A DNA stretch of 52,574 nt from Conexibacter sp. (GTDB lineage Bacteria > Actinomycetota > Thermoleophilia > Solirubrobacterales > Solirubrobacteraceae): assembly GCA_025964325.1 (NCBI GenBank), contig JAOPZA010000131.1:1-52574 (forward strand). The letters run 5' to 3'. This document shows positions 8,001 through 15,656 of the stretch, piece after piece (positions within the stretch are counted from its first letter, which is position 1; each line of letters starts with the position of its first letter). The position numbers and the translations under genes were made by a program. Below the pieces are notes generated by a model, which did not search any database, was not told the origin of the DNA, and saw only the letters and a list, made by a program, of their open reading frames with translations.

Positions 8001-8030
8001 TTGTTCGATCGTCGTGGTCTAGTCCATGAT
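8001..8030 (+). promoter_or_regulatory. Possible promoter of nanE-gntR
   Basis: TTGTTC (8001-8006) and CATGAT (8025-8030) are separated by 18 bases. The -10 box is weak. Operator 2 occupies the spacer, the same geometry as the divergent promoter, which is the main support. The predicted leader before GTG 8050 is only about 13 nt. Confidence 0.4.
8013..8028. promoter_or_regulatory. DasR/NagR-like (GntR) operator 2
   Basis: CGTGGTCTAGTCCATG contains the core TGGTCTAGTCCA and matches 11 of 16 positions of the dre consensus. It lies 78 bases from operator 1 (about 7.4 helical turns), one in each divergent promoter. One regulator could therefore silence both arms, possibly with looping. Confidence 0.65.
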
Positions 8031-8049
8031 CTCGCGATAGGGTGGTGCC

Positions 8050-8745
8050 GTGTCGCTATTCGCCCAGCTCCGCGGCGGCCTCGTCGTCTCCTGCCAGGCC
8101 GCGCCGGGCAGCCCGCTGGACGAGCCCGCGCAGATGGTCGCGATGGCGCGCGCGGCGGCGCTCGGGGGCGCGTGCGGGATCCGCGCCGAGGGGCTGGCCG
8201 ACGTCGCGGCGATCGCGGGCGCACTCCCGGAGCTGCCGCTCGTCGGCCTGCGCAAGCAGCGGACCGCGGGCGGCGGCGTCTTCATCACGCCAACGCTCGC
8301 CGACGTGCGCGAGCTGGCGGGGGCGGGCGCGGCGCTCGTCGCCGTCGACGCGACCGGCCGCCTGCGGCCGGACGGCAGCACGACGGAGACGTTCGTGGCG
8401 CGCGCGGTCGAGGTGCTGGGCGAGACGCCGCTGCTGGCCGACGCCGACTCGCTCGACTCCGGGCTGCGCGCTCGCGCCGCCGGCGCGGCGGCGGTCGCGA
8501 CCACGCTCTCCGGCTGCCTCGGCGACGGCCCGGCGCCGCACGAGCCCGACGTCGCGCTCGTCGCCGCGCTCGTCGCGCAGCTCGACTGCCCGGTGATCGC
8601 GGAGGGCCGCTACGCGACCCCCGCCGACGTGCGCGCGGCCTTCGCCGCCGGCGCCCACGCCGTCGTCGTCGGCACCGCGATCACCGACCCGATCGCGCTG
8701 ACGCGGCGGCTGGCGGACGCGACGCCGGTGGGAGCGCCGGCATGA
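8050..8745 (+). CDS. nanE: N-acylmannosamine-6-phosphate 2-epimerase
   Basis: A 231-aa TIM-barrel enzyme converting ManNAc-6-P to GlcNAc-6-P, which then feeds NagA on the divergent operon. Family signature stretches are GGLVVSCQA at the start, GLRKQ with the catalytic-region Lys, VFITPTLADVREL, LVAVDATGRLRPDG, and the phosphate-binding end VIAEGRYATPADVRAAF followed by AVVVGTAITDP. The start is GTG 8050, after an AGGGTGG ribosome site. Its stop overlaps the ATG of the GntR gene (ATGA). No NanA aldolase or NanK kinase is in the window, so the ManNAc-6-P source is unclear. Confidence 0.92.
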   Translation: MSLFAQLRGGLVVSCQAAPGSPLDEPAQMVAMARAAALGGACGIRAEGLADVAAIAGALPELPLVGLRKQRTAGGGVFITPTLADVRELAGAGAALVAVDATGRLRPDGSTTETFVARAVEVLGETPLLADADSLDSGLRARAAGAAAVATTLSGCLGDGPAPHEPDVALVAALVAQLDCPVIAEGRYATPADVRAAFAAGAHAVVVGTAITDPIALTRRLADATPVGAPA

Positions 8746-9479
8746 GCCGGAGCGACGGCGAGGCCGTCGCCCCGCTCGACGACGACGCGCCGAAGGGCGA
8801 GCAGCTGCGCCGGACGCTGCAGGAGCTGATCGCCGGGCTCGGCCCCGGCGCGCTGCTGCCCTCCGAGCGCGTGCTGGCCGAGCGCTGCGGCGTCGCTCGC
8901 ATGACGGTGCGGCGCGCGGTCGACGGGCTCGTCGCCGAGGGGCTCGCCTACCGCGTGCACCGCCAGGGCACGTTCGTCGGCGAGCCGCGGATCGTCCAGA
9001 GCGACACGCTGACCTCGTTCAGCGAGGACATCGTCGCCCGCGGCCTGACGCCCGGCGCGCGCGTGCTGGCACAGGAGCTGATGCTCGCCGACGACGCCCT
9101 CGCGGCCGCGCTCGAACGGCCGCCGGGGATCGCCGTCGTGCGGATCCAGCGCGTCCGCACGGCGGACGGCGAGCCGGTCGCGCTGGAGTGGGCCTACCTG
9201 CCGAGCGAGGACTTCCCGATGTTGGAGCGCGCGCAGCTCGGCGGCCGGTCGCTCTACGGGCTGCTGCGCGAGCGCTACGGCCTGACCTTCGGCGACGCGC
9301 GCCAGCGCGTCAGCGCGGTGGCGCTGAGCGCCGAGGAGGCCGAGCTGCTCGACGCCGAGGAGGGCCAGCCGGCGTTCCTCTTCCGCCGCACGACGCGGCG
9401 GCCGAACGGGCGCGTGATCGAGAGCGCGCGATCGCTCTATCGCGGCGACCGCTACGAGATCGAGATGCGCCAGCAGTGA
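8742..9479 (+). CDS. GntR/HutC-family transcriptional regulator (DasR/NagR-like)
   Basis: A 245-aa regulator. A winged helix-turn-helix (about 20-82) has the GntR marks LLPSERVLAERCGVARMTVR and the wing HRQGTFVGEP. It is followed by a UTRA effector-binding domain (about 95-240) with GLTPGARVLAQ, ALEWAYLPSEDFP and a C-terminal ESARSLYRGDRYEIEM strand. UTRA domains of this subfamily bind GlcN-6-P or GlcNAc-6-P. Neighbouring nanE and nagA plus two dre-like palindromes between the divergent arms make it the likely local repressor of both, released by amino-sugar phosphate. It is translationally coupled to nanE by an ATGA overlap, giving negative autoregulation. Confidence 0.93.
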   Translation: MSRSDGEAVAPLDDDAPKGEQLRRTLQELIAGLGPGALLPSERVLAERCGVARMTVRRAVDGLVAEGLAYRVHRQGTFVGEPRIVQSDTLTSFSEDIVARGLTPGARVLAQELMLADDALAAALERPPGIAVVRIQRVRTADGEPVALEWAYLPSEDFPMLERAQLGGRSLYGLLRERYGLTFGDARQRVSAVALSAEEAELLDAEEGQPAFLFRRTTRRPNGRVIESARSLYRGDRYEIEMRQQ

Positions 9480-9498
9480 CGCATCCCCGCGAGCGCGC

Positions 9499-9846
9499 TC
9501 AGCGCTCGCGCGTGTCGGTCCACTCGACGATCGGGCGGGTGCTCTCGTGCTTGCGCACGACGACGTAGCGCTCGTGCGTCTCGATGACCCGCTCGACGTC
9601 GGGCTCGTCGTGGCCGGCGACGATCGCGAAGTGCAGCGGATCGGCGCGAACGCGCTCGTATTCATCGAACGTGAGGTCGATCGTCAGCTCGCAGTCCTGG
9701 CGGCCGCACTCGCAGACGAACGCGAAGCGCTCGGTCTCGTCGGCAGAGACGGCGCGCAGATCGCGCTCGAGCCGCTCGTTGATCTCGCGGAAGACGACCT
9801 CGTTCTCCGCGATCCGCCTCGTGCGCTGGTCGGGGATCGGCGGCAT
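9499..9846 (-). CDS. Conserved small protein with a CxCxxxxC motif, function unknown
   Basis: A 115-aa soluble protein. Residues 1-40 are a charged helix (QRTRRIAENEVVFREINERL). Then comes FVCECGRQDCELTIDLTFDEY, three cysteines in C-x-C-x4-C spacing that could bind zinc or iron, and a C-terminal part with HFAIVAGHDEPDVERVIETH and a beta strand YVVVRKH. Proteins with this layout are common in actinobacteria, and I know no assigned function. ATG 9846 was chosen because homology-like sequence begins at MPPIPDQRTRR; the frame stays open further upstream. It ends convergently 20 bases from gntR and lies directly downstream of the phosphatase gene on the same strand, overlapping nothing. Confidence 0.75.
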   Translation of the reverse strand: MPPIPDQRTRRIAENEVVFREINERLERDLRAVSADETERFAFVCECGRQDCELTIDLTFDEYERVRADPLHFAIVAGHDEPDVERVIETHERYVVVRKHESTRPIVEWTDTRER

Positions 9847-9856
9847 CGCCGGGAGC

Positions 9857-11311
9857 CTACTGGTCGCGGTCGTCCGCACCGAGCGCACGCAGCGCGACGG
9901 TCGCGATGTCGTCGCGCGGCTGGCCGTCCTGCAGCTCGAGCACCCGCCGCTCGAGCGCCTCGACGACGACGGCCGCCGGGCAGCCCGCGCGCGATCGCAG
10001 CGTCTCTTTCAGCGTCTGCACGCCGAAGTCGAGGTCGGCCGTCCGCAGCTCGGTGATGCCGTCGGTATAGAGCAGCAGCAGGTCGCCGGGCGCGAGCTCG
10101 AGGTCCTGCTGGGTGAAGCTCGGGTCGGGGAAGATCCCCAGCAGCGTGCCGGTCGCCGTCGTCTCCTCGATCTCGCCGCCGGCACGCGCGACGAACGGCG
10201 GCAGGTGGCCGGCGTTCGTGATCCGCACCTGTGCGCCGCCGCCCTCGCGCGGCCGCACGCGCAGGTGGACGAGCGTCGCGAAGCGCAGGCCGTCGCCACG
10301 CGCCAGCAGCGCGTCGTTCGCGAGTCGCACGCTCGCGAGCGCGTCGCTGCCGCGCAGCGCGGCGGCGAACAGCGTGTGGCGCGTCAGCGCGGTCAGCGCG
10401 GCGGCCTCCGCGCCCTTGCCGCAGACGTCGCCGAGGAAGACGATCCAGTCGCCGCCGGCGGCGCGGAACGCGTCGTAGAAGTCGCCGCCGACCTCGTGCT
10501 CGTCGCCCGCAGCGCGGTAGCCGGCGGCCAGGTCGATCCCCGGAATCCGCGGCAGCTCGGGCGGCAGCAGGCTGCGCTGGAGCGTCTGCGCGATGTGCGA
10601 GCGCTCGCTGTACATGCGCGCGTTCTGGACGTGCAGGGCGGCGCGCGCGGCGAGCGAGGCGGCGACCTCGACGTCCTCCTCTGCGAAGCGGCGCGCGGCG
10701 CTGCCGAGCGCGAAGGTGATCGCGCCGATCACGCGGGTCGGCGTCTTCAGCGGCACCGTCAGGACGGCGACGATGCCGAGCTCCTCGAGCGCGGCGCGGC
10801 GGTCCTCGTTCCCGCCCGCGGCGGCCGCCAGCGCGGACGCGTCGAACGCCGTCAGCAGCTCGGTCTCGGCCGTGCGGACCACCTTCGCGGCGCCGATGTC
10901 GCCGCCGGGACGCGGCGGGTGGCGCCGCAGCAGCTGCAGGGCGCGTTCCTGCTTCGCGCCGTCGGCGTGCGCGAGCGCGATCACGTCGAGCTCGCCGTCG
11001 GCGCCGACCATCGTGACCGCACACCAGTCGGCGAGCACGGGCACGGCCGCGCGCACGACCTCCCGCAGCGTCGTGCGGTAGTCCATCGAGACGGCCATCG
11101 CGCGGCCGGCGGCGGCGAGGAACTCGTGACGAGCGCGGGCCGCGTCGGCCTGCGCGCGCGCCTCCTCGGCGTCGCGCAGCGCCATCTCGGCGCGGGCCCG
11201 CGCCGCCTCCGCCTGCGCCCGCGCGGTCAGGGCGTCACGCAGCAGCGCCTCGCGCTCGGATGTCGCGGGCGCGCCCGCACCGGCCGGTTCTCGAGTGAAG
11301 CCTGAGGCCAT
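9857..11311 (-). CDS. GAF-domain PP2C/SpoIIE-type serine phosphatase (RsbU-like)
   Basis: A 484-aa cytosolic phosphatase. An Ala/Arg/Glu-rich coiled coil (about 20-60), starting at EREALLRDALTARAQ, leads to a GAF sensor (about 65-215) and a PPM/SpoIIE catalytic domain (about 235-475). Metal-binding motifs are EVGGDFYDAF, GDVCGKGAEAA, NAGHLPPF, GTLLGIFPD, YTDGITE and the final DDIATVAL. Such enzymes dephosphorylate anti-sigma-factor antagonists and so free stress sigma factors. A SigB/SigF-type sigma factor is in the window at 49351, but 38 kb away, and no antagonist/anti-sigma pair is adjacent, so the target is not shown. The GAF domain would sense a small ligand or redox state. Ten bases separate its stop from the next gene start. 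Confidence 0.92.
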   Translation of the reverse strand: MASGFTREPAGAGAPATSEREALLRDALTARAQAEAARARAEMALRDAEEARAQADAARARHEFLAAAGRAMAVSMDYRTTLREVVRAAVPVLADWCAVTMVGADGELDVIALAHADGAKQERALQLLRRHPPRPGGDIGAAKVVRTAETELLTAFDASALAAAAGGNEDRRAALEELGIVAVLTVPLKTPTRVIGAITFALGSAARRFAEEDVEVAASLAARAALHVQNARMYSERSHIAQTLQRSLLPPELPRIPGIDLAAGYRAAGDEHEVGGDFYDAFRAAGGDWIVFLGDVCGKGAEAAALTALTRHTLFAAALRGSDALASVRLANDALLARGDGLRFATLVHLRVRPREGGGAQVRITNAGHLPPFVARAGGEIEETTATGTLLGIFPDPSFTQQDLELAPGDLLLLYTDGITELRTADLDFGVQTLKETLRSRAGCPAAVVVEALERRVLELQDGQPRDDIATVALRALGADDRDQ

Positions 11312-11428
11312 CGAAATGAATCTAGCTGGCGCCGAGCCGCCCGCCTATGGCCGCGTGGCCGATCGCGGCGCATGCACGGTCGGAGCGCGCGTGTCCGCTT
11401 TCCGCCACCGCCGGGTATGACGTGAGCG

Positions 11429-12382
11429 ATGGCGCGCCAGACCGCATCCAGCCTTGCGATCCGCGCCGACGGCCGCACGATCGAGCTGTCGCGTCCCGGC
11501 AAGCCGCTCTTCCCCTCCGGCATCACGAAGGCCGACCTCGCGCGCTACTACGAGCGCGTCGCGCCGGTGATGCTGACGCATGTCGCCGAGCGCCCGCTGA
11601 ACCTCCAGCGCTATCCAGACGGCGTCGAGCACCGCGGGCTCTTCCAGCAGCAGATCGGGAGCTACTTCCCCGACTGGATCGCCCGCGTGACCGTTCCGAA
11701 GGAGGGCGGCGAGGTCACGCACGTGGTCGCCAACGACGCCGCCACGCTCGTCTACCTCGCCGGACAGGCGTGCATCACGCTCCACACGTGGCCGGCCCGC
11801 GCCGACCGCATCGACCGTCCCGACCGCCTGATCATCGACCTCGACCCGAGCGGCGGCACGCCCGACGACGTGCGCGCGGTGGCGCGCGAGACCGGTGCGC
11901 TGCTCGAGGAGTTGGGCCTGACGCCGTTCGCCTTGGCGACCGGCTCCCGCGGCTACCACGTCGTCGTCCCGCTGCGCCGGCGCGTCGACTTCGACGTCGT
12001 GAAGGCGTTCGCGCGCGACGTCGCCTTCCTCCTCGTCCTGCGGGACGCGAACGGCGCGCGCCGCGTGACGCTCCAGCAGCGCAAGGCGAAGCGGGCCGGA
12101 CGGATCCTGATCGACGTGATGCGCAACACGTACGCCCACACCTCCGTCGCGCCCTACTCGGTGCGCACGCGGCCGGAGGCGACGGTCGCGACGCCGCTGC
12201 ACTGGGACGAGCTCCAGGATCCCCACACGCGGCCGGACGTCTGGACGCTGCGCACGCTGCCGCGCCGGCTCGAGCGCGACGGCGACCCGTGGCACGAGAT
12301 CGCGACCGCCGCGCGCGGGCTCAGCGGCCCCCGCAGACGACTCGACGCGCTCCTGCGCGAGCTCAGCGACGCGCGGCCTTGA
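11429..12382 (+). CDS. LigD-type polymerase/primase domain protein (stand-alone)
   Basis: A 317-aa archaeo-eukaryotic primase-fold polymerase like the POL domain of LigD. Marks: GKPLFPSGITKADLARYY, then HVAERPLNLQRYPDG, the catalytic metal pair Asp137/Asp139 in IIDLDPS, and TGSRGYHVVVPL with the conserved His. LigD POL adds or fills nucleotides, with a preference for ribonucleotides, during non-homologous end joining. Here no ligase or nuclease domain is fused and no ku gene is nearby, as in several actinobacterial single-domain LigD-like paralogues. ATG 11429 follows GACGTGAGCG; the frame begins immediately with family sequence. Its last 20 bases overlap the end of the convergent 74-aa gene. 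Confidence 0.88.
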   Translation: MARQTASSLAIRADGRTIELSRPGKPLFPSGITKADLARYYERVAPVMLTHVAERPLNLQRYPDGVEHRGLFQQQIGSYFPDWIARVTVPKEGGEVTHVVANDAATLVYLAGQACITLHTWPARADRIDRPDRLIIDLDPSGGTPDDVRAVARETGALLEELGLTPFALATGSRGYHVVVPLRRRVDFDVVKAFARDVAFLLVLRDANGARRVTLQQRKAKRAGRILIDVMRNTYAHTSVAPYSVRTRPEATVATPLHWDELQDPHTRPDVWTLRTLPRRLERDGDPWHEIATAARGLSGPRRRLDALLRELSDARP

Positions 12383-12587
12383 GCTGCTTCTTGCCGAGCA
12401 GCTCGATCACCACGTAGCGACCGTCGGCGCGCCGCTCCGCGAGTCCGTCGCGCTCGAGCCGCTTGAGGACGACCGGGCAGCGCTTGCAGCGCGGCTTCGA
12501 CTTGCAGCAGCGCTGCTTCGGCTTGAGGACGCGCGCCTTCGCGGCCTTCTCCGCCTTGCGCTCCCGCTTGCTCTTCTTGTTCGCCAC
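12363..12587 (-). CDS. Small Cys-rich basic protein, function unknown
   Basis: A 74-aa protein starting at GTG 12587. A Lys/Arg-rich N-terminus (ANKKSKRERKAEKAAKARV) precedes a five-cysteine block, QRCCKSKPRCKRCPVVLKRL, and a short C-terminal alpha/beta tail GRYVVIELLGKKQLKAARR. The cysteine spacing CC-x5-C-x2-C suggests one metal site, and the basic charge suggests nucleic-acid contact. I recall similar short Cys-motif proteins in other actinobacteria, without known function. No Met alternative exists in this frame until far upstream, which runs through the CAP-protein gene. It converges on the LigD-type gene with a 20-base overlap. Confidence 0.7.
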   Translation of the reverse strand: MANKKSKRERKAEKAAKARVLKPKQRCCKSKPRCKRCPVVLKRLERDGLAERRADGRYVVIELLGKKQLKAARR

Positions 12588-12643
12588 CGAGACCGAGTCT
12601 ACGAGCGCGGCCGCGCGCTTCGCGCCCGACCGCGCCCGGCCGG

Positions 12644-13234
12644 CTACGAGCGCCGACCGAAGTCGGTCGTGTAGGTCGCGCCGCCGCCGCCGCCGGCGCC
12701 GCCGGTCGACGGCACGCCGTGCGCGATCCCGATGCCGATCTCGCGGAAGCCGGGCGCGAGGACGTTCGCGCGGTGGCCGGGACTGCGCATCCACATCCGC
12801 ACGATCGCGGCCGGGCTGGCGCCGCTCCCGCTCGCCCAGGCGATGTTCTCGCCCAGTGACCAGCCACGCGCGCCCCGCACGTAGCGGGTCCGCACGATCC
12901 GCGTCGCGAACGACAGGTTGCCGGGCGCGGTGTGGGAGAAGTAGTGGCGCCGGACCATGTCGGCGGAGTGCCCGCCAGCGGCCGCCGCGAGCCGCGGGTT
13001 GGCGCGCAGCGGGCGCAGCCCGTGACGGGCGCGCTCCTGGTCGAGCAGGCAGAGCGTCGCGCGAGCGGCCCGGTCGAGCTGGCCGGGGGACGGCGCGCTG
13101 GAGGCAGCCGCGCACGACCCAGCGGCGTGGGCGGGGATCGCGGCCGCGGTTCCGGCGCTCGGCGCGGCGATCGCGACGGCGGCAACGGCGGCGATCGCGC
13201 CGATCGCCGCGGACGACCTCGGATGGTGCGACAT
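12644..13234 (-). CDS. Secreted CAP/SCP-domain protein
   Basis: A 196-aa exported protein. The signal peptide is residues 1 to ~38 (SSAAIGAIAAVAAVAIAAPS core). The CAP domain follows (about 58-190): LLDQERARHGLRPLRANP, HSADMVRRHYFSHTAPG, SLGENIAWASG, then MWMRSPGHRANVLAPGFREIGIG and a final strand. The CAP His/Glu cavity residues (H in HSADM, E in GENIA, H in GHRANVL) are present. Bacterial CAP proteins are secreted and linked to cell surface or biofilm matrix; the biochemical role is generally unknown. An AAGGAG ribosome site lies just before ATG 13234. Directly upstream sits a class I cyclic-di-GMP riboswitch, so production is tied to the motility/sessility signal. Confidence 0.92.
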   Translation of the reverse strand: MSHHPRSSAAIGAIAAVAAVAIAAPSAGTAAAIPAHAAGSCAAASSAPSPGQLDRAARATLCLLDQERARHGLRPLRANPRLAAAAGGHSADMVRRHYFSHTAPGNLSFATRIVRTRYVRGARGWSLGENIAWASGSGASPAAIVRMWMRSPGHRANVLAPGFREIGIGIAHGVPSTGGAGGGGGATYTTDFGRRS

Positions 13235-13375
13235 GGGACTCCTTCGGCGTCGAGGACTCGCCGCGCTTCCTCGAATGCCGTGGTCCTTCGGCGGCCCGGC
13301 TGACTCTCGTGTGGAGAGCCCCGTGGCTTTGCGTCCCGCCCTCACGAGCGGTTTGCCGTTTCGAGACGCGAGTCA
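13235..13375 (-). promoter_or_regulatory. Class I cyclic-di-GMP riboswitch (GEMM-I) controlling the CAP-protein gene
   Basis: On the minus strand the aptamer (about 13366-13284) shows the hallmark pieces in order. They are GGCAAACC (13357-13350), a 6-bp helix CCGCUC/GGGCGG capped by a GUGA tetraloop, GGGACGCAAAGCCACGGG (from 13338), a CUCUC/GAGAG hairpin, and the 3' side AGUCAGCCGGGCCGCCGAA. CGGC and GCCG close P1. These match GEMM-I conserved positions, including the GNRA loop that docks into P3. Between aptamer and ATG lie a 7-bp hairpin UCGAGGA/UCCUCGA and the Shine-Dalgarno AAGGAG. The conserved core is direct observation; ligand identity follows from the RNA class. Confidence 0.9.
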
Positions 13376-13452
13376 GGTGTGCGATGCCAAGGCTAGTGCA
13401 CGGCTCGCGGCGCACACTCCTGGCCGCGTCGGGGCGCCGCCGCTCGCCGGGG

Positions 13453-15540
13453 TCAGGCGAGCCGGAACTGCCCGACCAGCCGCCCCAGCTGCTCGGCCGT
13501 CTTGGCCAGCTCCTGGGCCGAGGCGGCGATCTCCTGGCTCGAGGCCGAGGTCTCCTCGGTCGAGGCCGAGACCTGCTCGGCGGAGGCCGACGACTGCTCG
13601 GCGACCGAGGCGACCTCGCTCATGTTGCTGTCCATCTGCGTCGAGCTCTCCGAAATCTGCCCGACGGCCGCCGCGATCTCGCTGATGCGACCGCTCATGT
13701 CATCGACCGCGGTCCCGATGCGGACGAACGCCTCGCGCGCCTGCTCGACCGTCGCCGTGCCCGCGGCGGTGTGGCGCGCGCCGTCCTCGACGACCTCGAC
13801 CGCGCGGCCGGTCTCGCGCTGGATCTCCGCGATCAGACCGGCGATCGTCGACGCCGCCCGCTGCGACTCCTCCGCCAGCTTGCGCACCTCCTCGGCGACG
13901 ACCGCGAAGCCGCGACCCTGCTCACCGGCCCGCGCCGCCTCGATCGCCGCGTTCAGCGCCAGCAGGTTCGTCTGCTCCGCGATCCCCGTGATCGTGTCCA
14001 CGATCCCGCCGATCCGACCCGACTTCTCGCCCAACGAGCGGATCGTGGTGGTGACCTCCGAGGAGGAGGCGCTGACGGTCTGCATCCCGGCCGTCGCCTG
14101 GACGATGATCTCCGCGCCCTCCTGGGCGACGGCGCGCGCCTGCTCCGCGACCCGCGCGGTCGCCTCCGCGTTCTCGGCCGAGCTGCGCGTCGTCGCGACG
14201 ACCTCGTGGCTCAGGCGGCGCGCCTCCTCGACCGTGCGCACCTGGCGCTCGGCGCCGGCGGCCACCTCGCCGACCGCCGAGGCGATCTCGCCGACCGCGC
14301 GGCCGGACTCCTCCGAGGTCGTCGCCATCTGCTGCGAGGCGGCCGCGACCGCTTGCGTCTCCTGCGCGATCTCCGCCAGCATCCGCGCGACCTTCTCGCG
14401 CATCGCGTTGTAGCTGGCGACCGACGCCTGCAGGCGGCTGAGCATCTCGTTGAAGAGCGTCCCCAGCTCCCCCAGCTCGCGTCCGGCGCCCGCCGTGACC
14501 GGGGTCGTCCCCGCCTCCGCGACGTGCGTCAGGTCGCCGCCGGCGACCCCGGCGAGGCCTTCGTCGAGCGTCGCGATGCAGATGCGCGTGATGCTGTCCA
14601 TGCGCTCGAGCACCTGGTCGAGCGAGGAGTCCTCGCCGAGCGCGGCGCGCAGCTTCGCGCTCATCTCGGCGAACGCGACTCCGAGCGCGTCGCGGTCGGA
14701 CTTCGGCGTCACCTCGACGCTGAGGTCGTCGGCCGCGATCCGCCGCGCGGCGCTCGCCATCTCGGCGAGGTAGGCGATCATCGCGCGGAACGCGTCGCCG
14801 GCCTCGCCCAGCTCGTCGCGCGAGTGCAGCTCCACCGTCTGCTCGACGTCGCCCTCCGCGATGCCGCGCGCGGCCGCGACGAGCTGCCGCAGGCCGCCGC
14901 AGATGCCGCGGGCGATCAGCAGCGCGAGCGCGAGCGCGGCAAGCGCGGCGACGATCAGCAGCACGATGATCGTCGTGCGCCCCGAGGCGACGGTCGCGTT
15001 GGCGTGCTTCACCGACGTCGCCGTGAGCTTGTTCTGCAGCGTGTAGAGCGGCGTCAGCTGCGTGAAGGCCGCATCCTGGTAGGCGGCCGCCGGTCTCGGG
15101 CCCTCGATAGCCGCGAGCGCGGCGGCGTGGTCGCCGCGGTCGGCGGCGGCGCGCAGCGGCGCGCTCAGCTTCAGATACCGCTTCCACGAGGCGGCGAAGC
15201 CGTCGACGCCGCTGCGCTCGGCCGGGGTGCCCGCCTTCGCGCGCAGGCCGGCGACGGACGCCAGCAGTTGCGGGCCGTAGGAGTCGATGTCGTGACCGGC
15301 TCTTCTGCGTGCGGGGGCGTCCGTCGCGGTCGCGTACTGCAGCTGGTCCTCGCGGATCATGTGCGTGAGCGCCACGACCGAGAGCAGGTCCTGCATCGCC
15401 GGAACGGTCCGGCTGCCGAATCGCTTCGTCTCGGTGTTGACCGAGCTCATGCGCGCGATCGCGACGACCCCCACCACGACCATCAGCACGACGACGACGA
15501 GGAACGAGCCGAGCAGCTTCGTCCGGACGGTGAGCTTCAC
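13453..15540 (-). CDS. Methyl-accepting chemotaxis protein 1 (periplasmic four-helix sensor)
   Basis: A 695-aa receptor. TM1 (about 8-28, [18 protein letters not shown]), an extracytoplasmic sensor of ~160 residues resembling a four-helix bundle, TM2 (about 188-210) and tandem HAMP-like segments ([12 protein letters not shown], then a second with [11 protein letters not shown]) are followed by the long signalling coiled coil. The hairpin tip has [19 protein letters not shown] and [15 protein letters not shown]. No CheR/CheB-docking pentapeptide is at the C-terminus (ends GQFRLA). GTG 15540 is set by an AGGAGG ribosome site six bases before it. The sensor contains two tandem AGA arginines in PARRRAGHD, unlike the cytoplasmic part. 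The ligand is unknown. Confidence 0.93.
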   Translation of the reverse strand: MKLTVRTKLLGSFLVVVVLMVVVGVVAIARMSSVNTETKRFGSRTVPAMQDLLSVVALTHMIREDQLQYATATDAPARRRAGHDIDSYGPQLLASVAGLRAKAGTPAERSGVDGFAASWKRYLKLSAPLRAAADRGDHAAALAAIEGPRPAAAYQDAAFTQLTPLYTLQNKLTATSVKHANATVASGRTTIIVLLIVAALAALALALLIARGICGGLRQLVAAARGIAEGDVEQTVELHSRDELGEAGDAFRAMIAYLAEMASAARRIAADDLSVEVTPKSDRDALGVAFAEMSAKLRAALGEDSSLDQVLERMDSITRICIATLDEGLAGVAGGDLTHVAEAGTTPVTAGAGRELGELGTLFNEMLSRLQASVASYNAMREKVARMLAEIAQETQAVAAASQQMATTSEESGRAVGEIASAVGEVAAGAERQVRTVEEARRLSHEVVATTRSSAENAEATARVAEQARAVAQEGAEIIVQATAGMQTVSASSSEVTTTIRSLGEKSGRIGGIVDTITGIAEQTNLLALNAAIEAARAGEQGRGFAVVAEEVRKLAEESQRAASTIAGLIAEIQRETGRAVEVVEDGARHTAAGTATVEQAREAFVRIGTAVDDMSGRISEIAAAVGQISESSTQMDSNMSEVASVAEQSSASAEQVSASTEETSASSQEIAASAQELAKTAEQLGRLVGQFRLA

Positions 15541-15656
15541 GCTTGCCTCCTGGCGGTGGTCATGCCCCGAGTGATCGACCGGACGCGCGCGAAGTTCAGT
15601 GGGCCCGCGCGACCGCGCCCGGCGACGCGGGGCCGCGGCCACCGCGCGGTGGCATC

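Noticed and set aside
11385-11420. GGGTAT with an upstream pyrimidine-rich box, possible SigB-type promoter of the LigD-like gene
   Set aside because: The -35-like GCTT is only ~12 bases away instead of 14-16, so the match is weak.
15541-15656. A third cyclic-di-GMP-like aptamer upstream of chemoreceptor 1
   Set aside because: No GCAAAC or GACGCAAA core is present in this divergent region.
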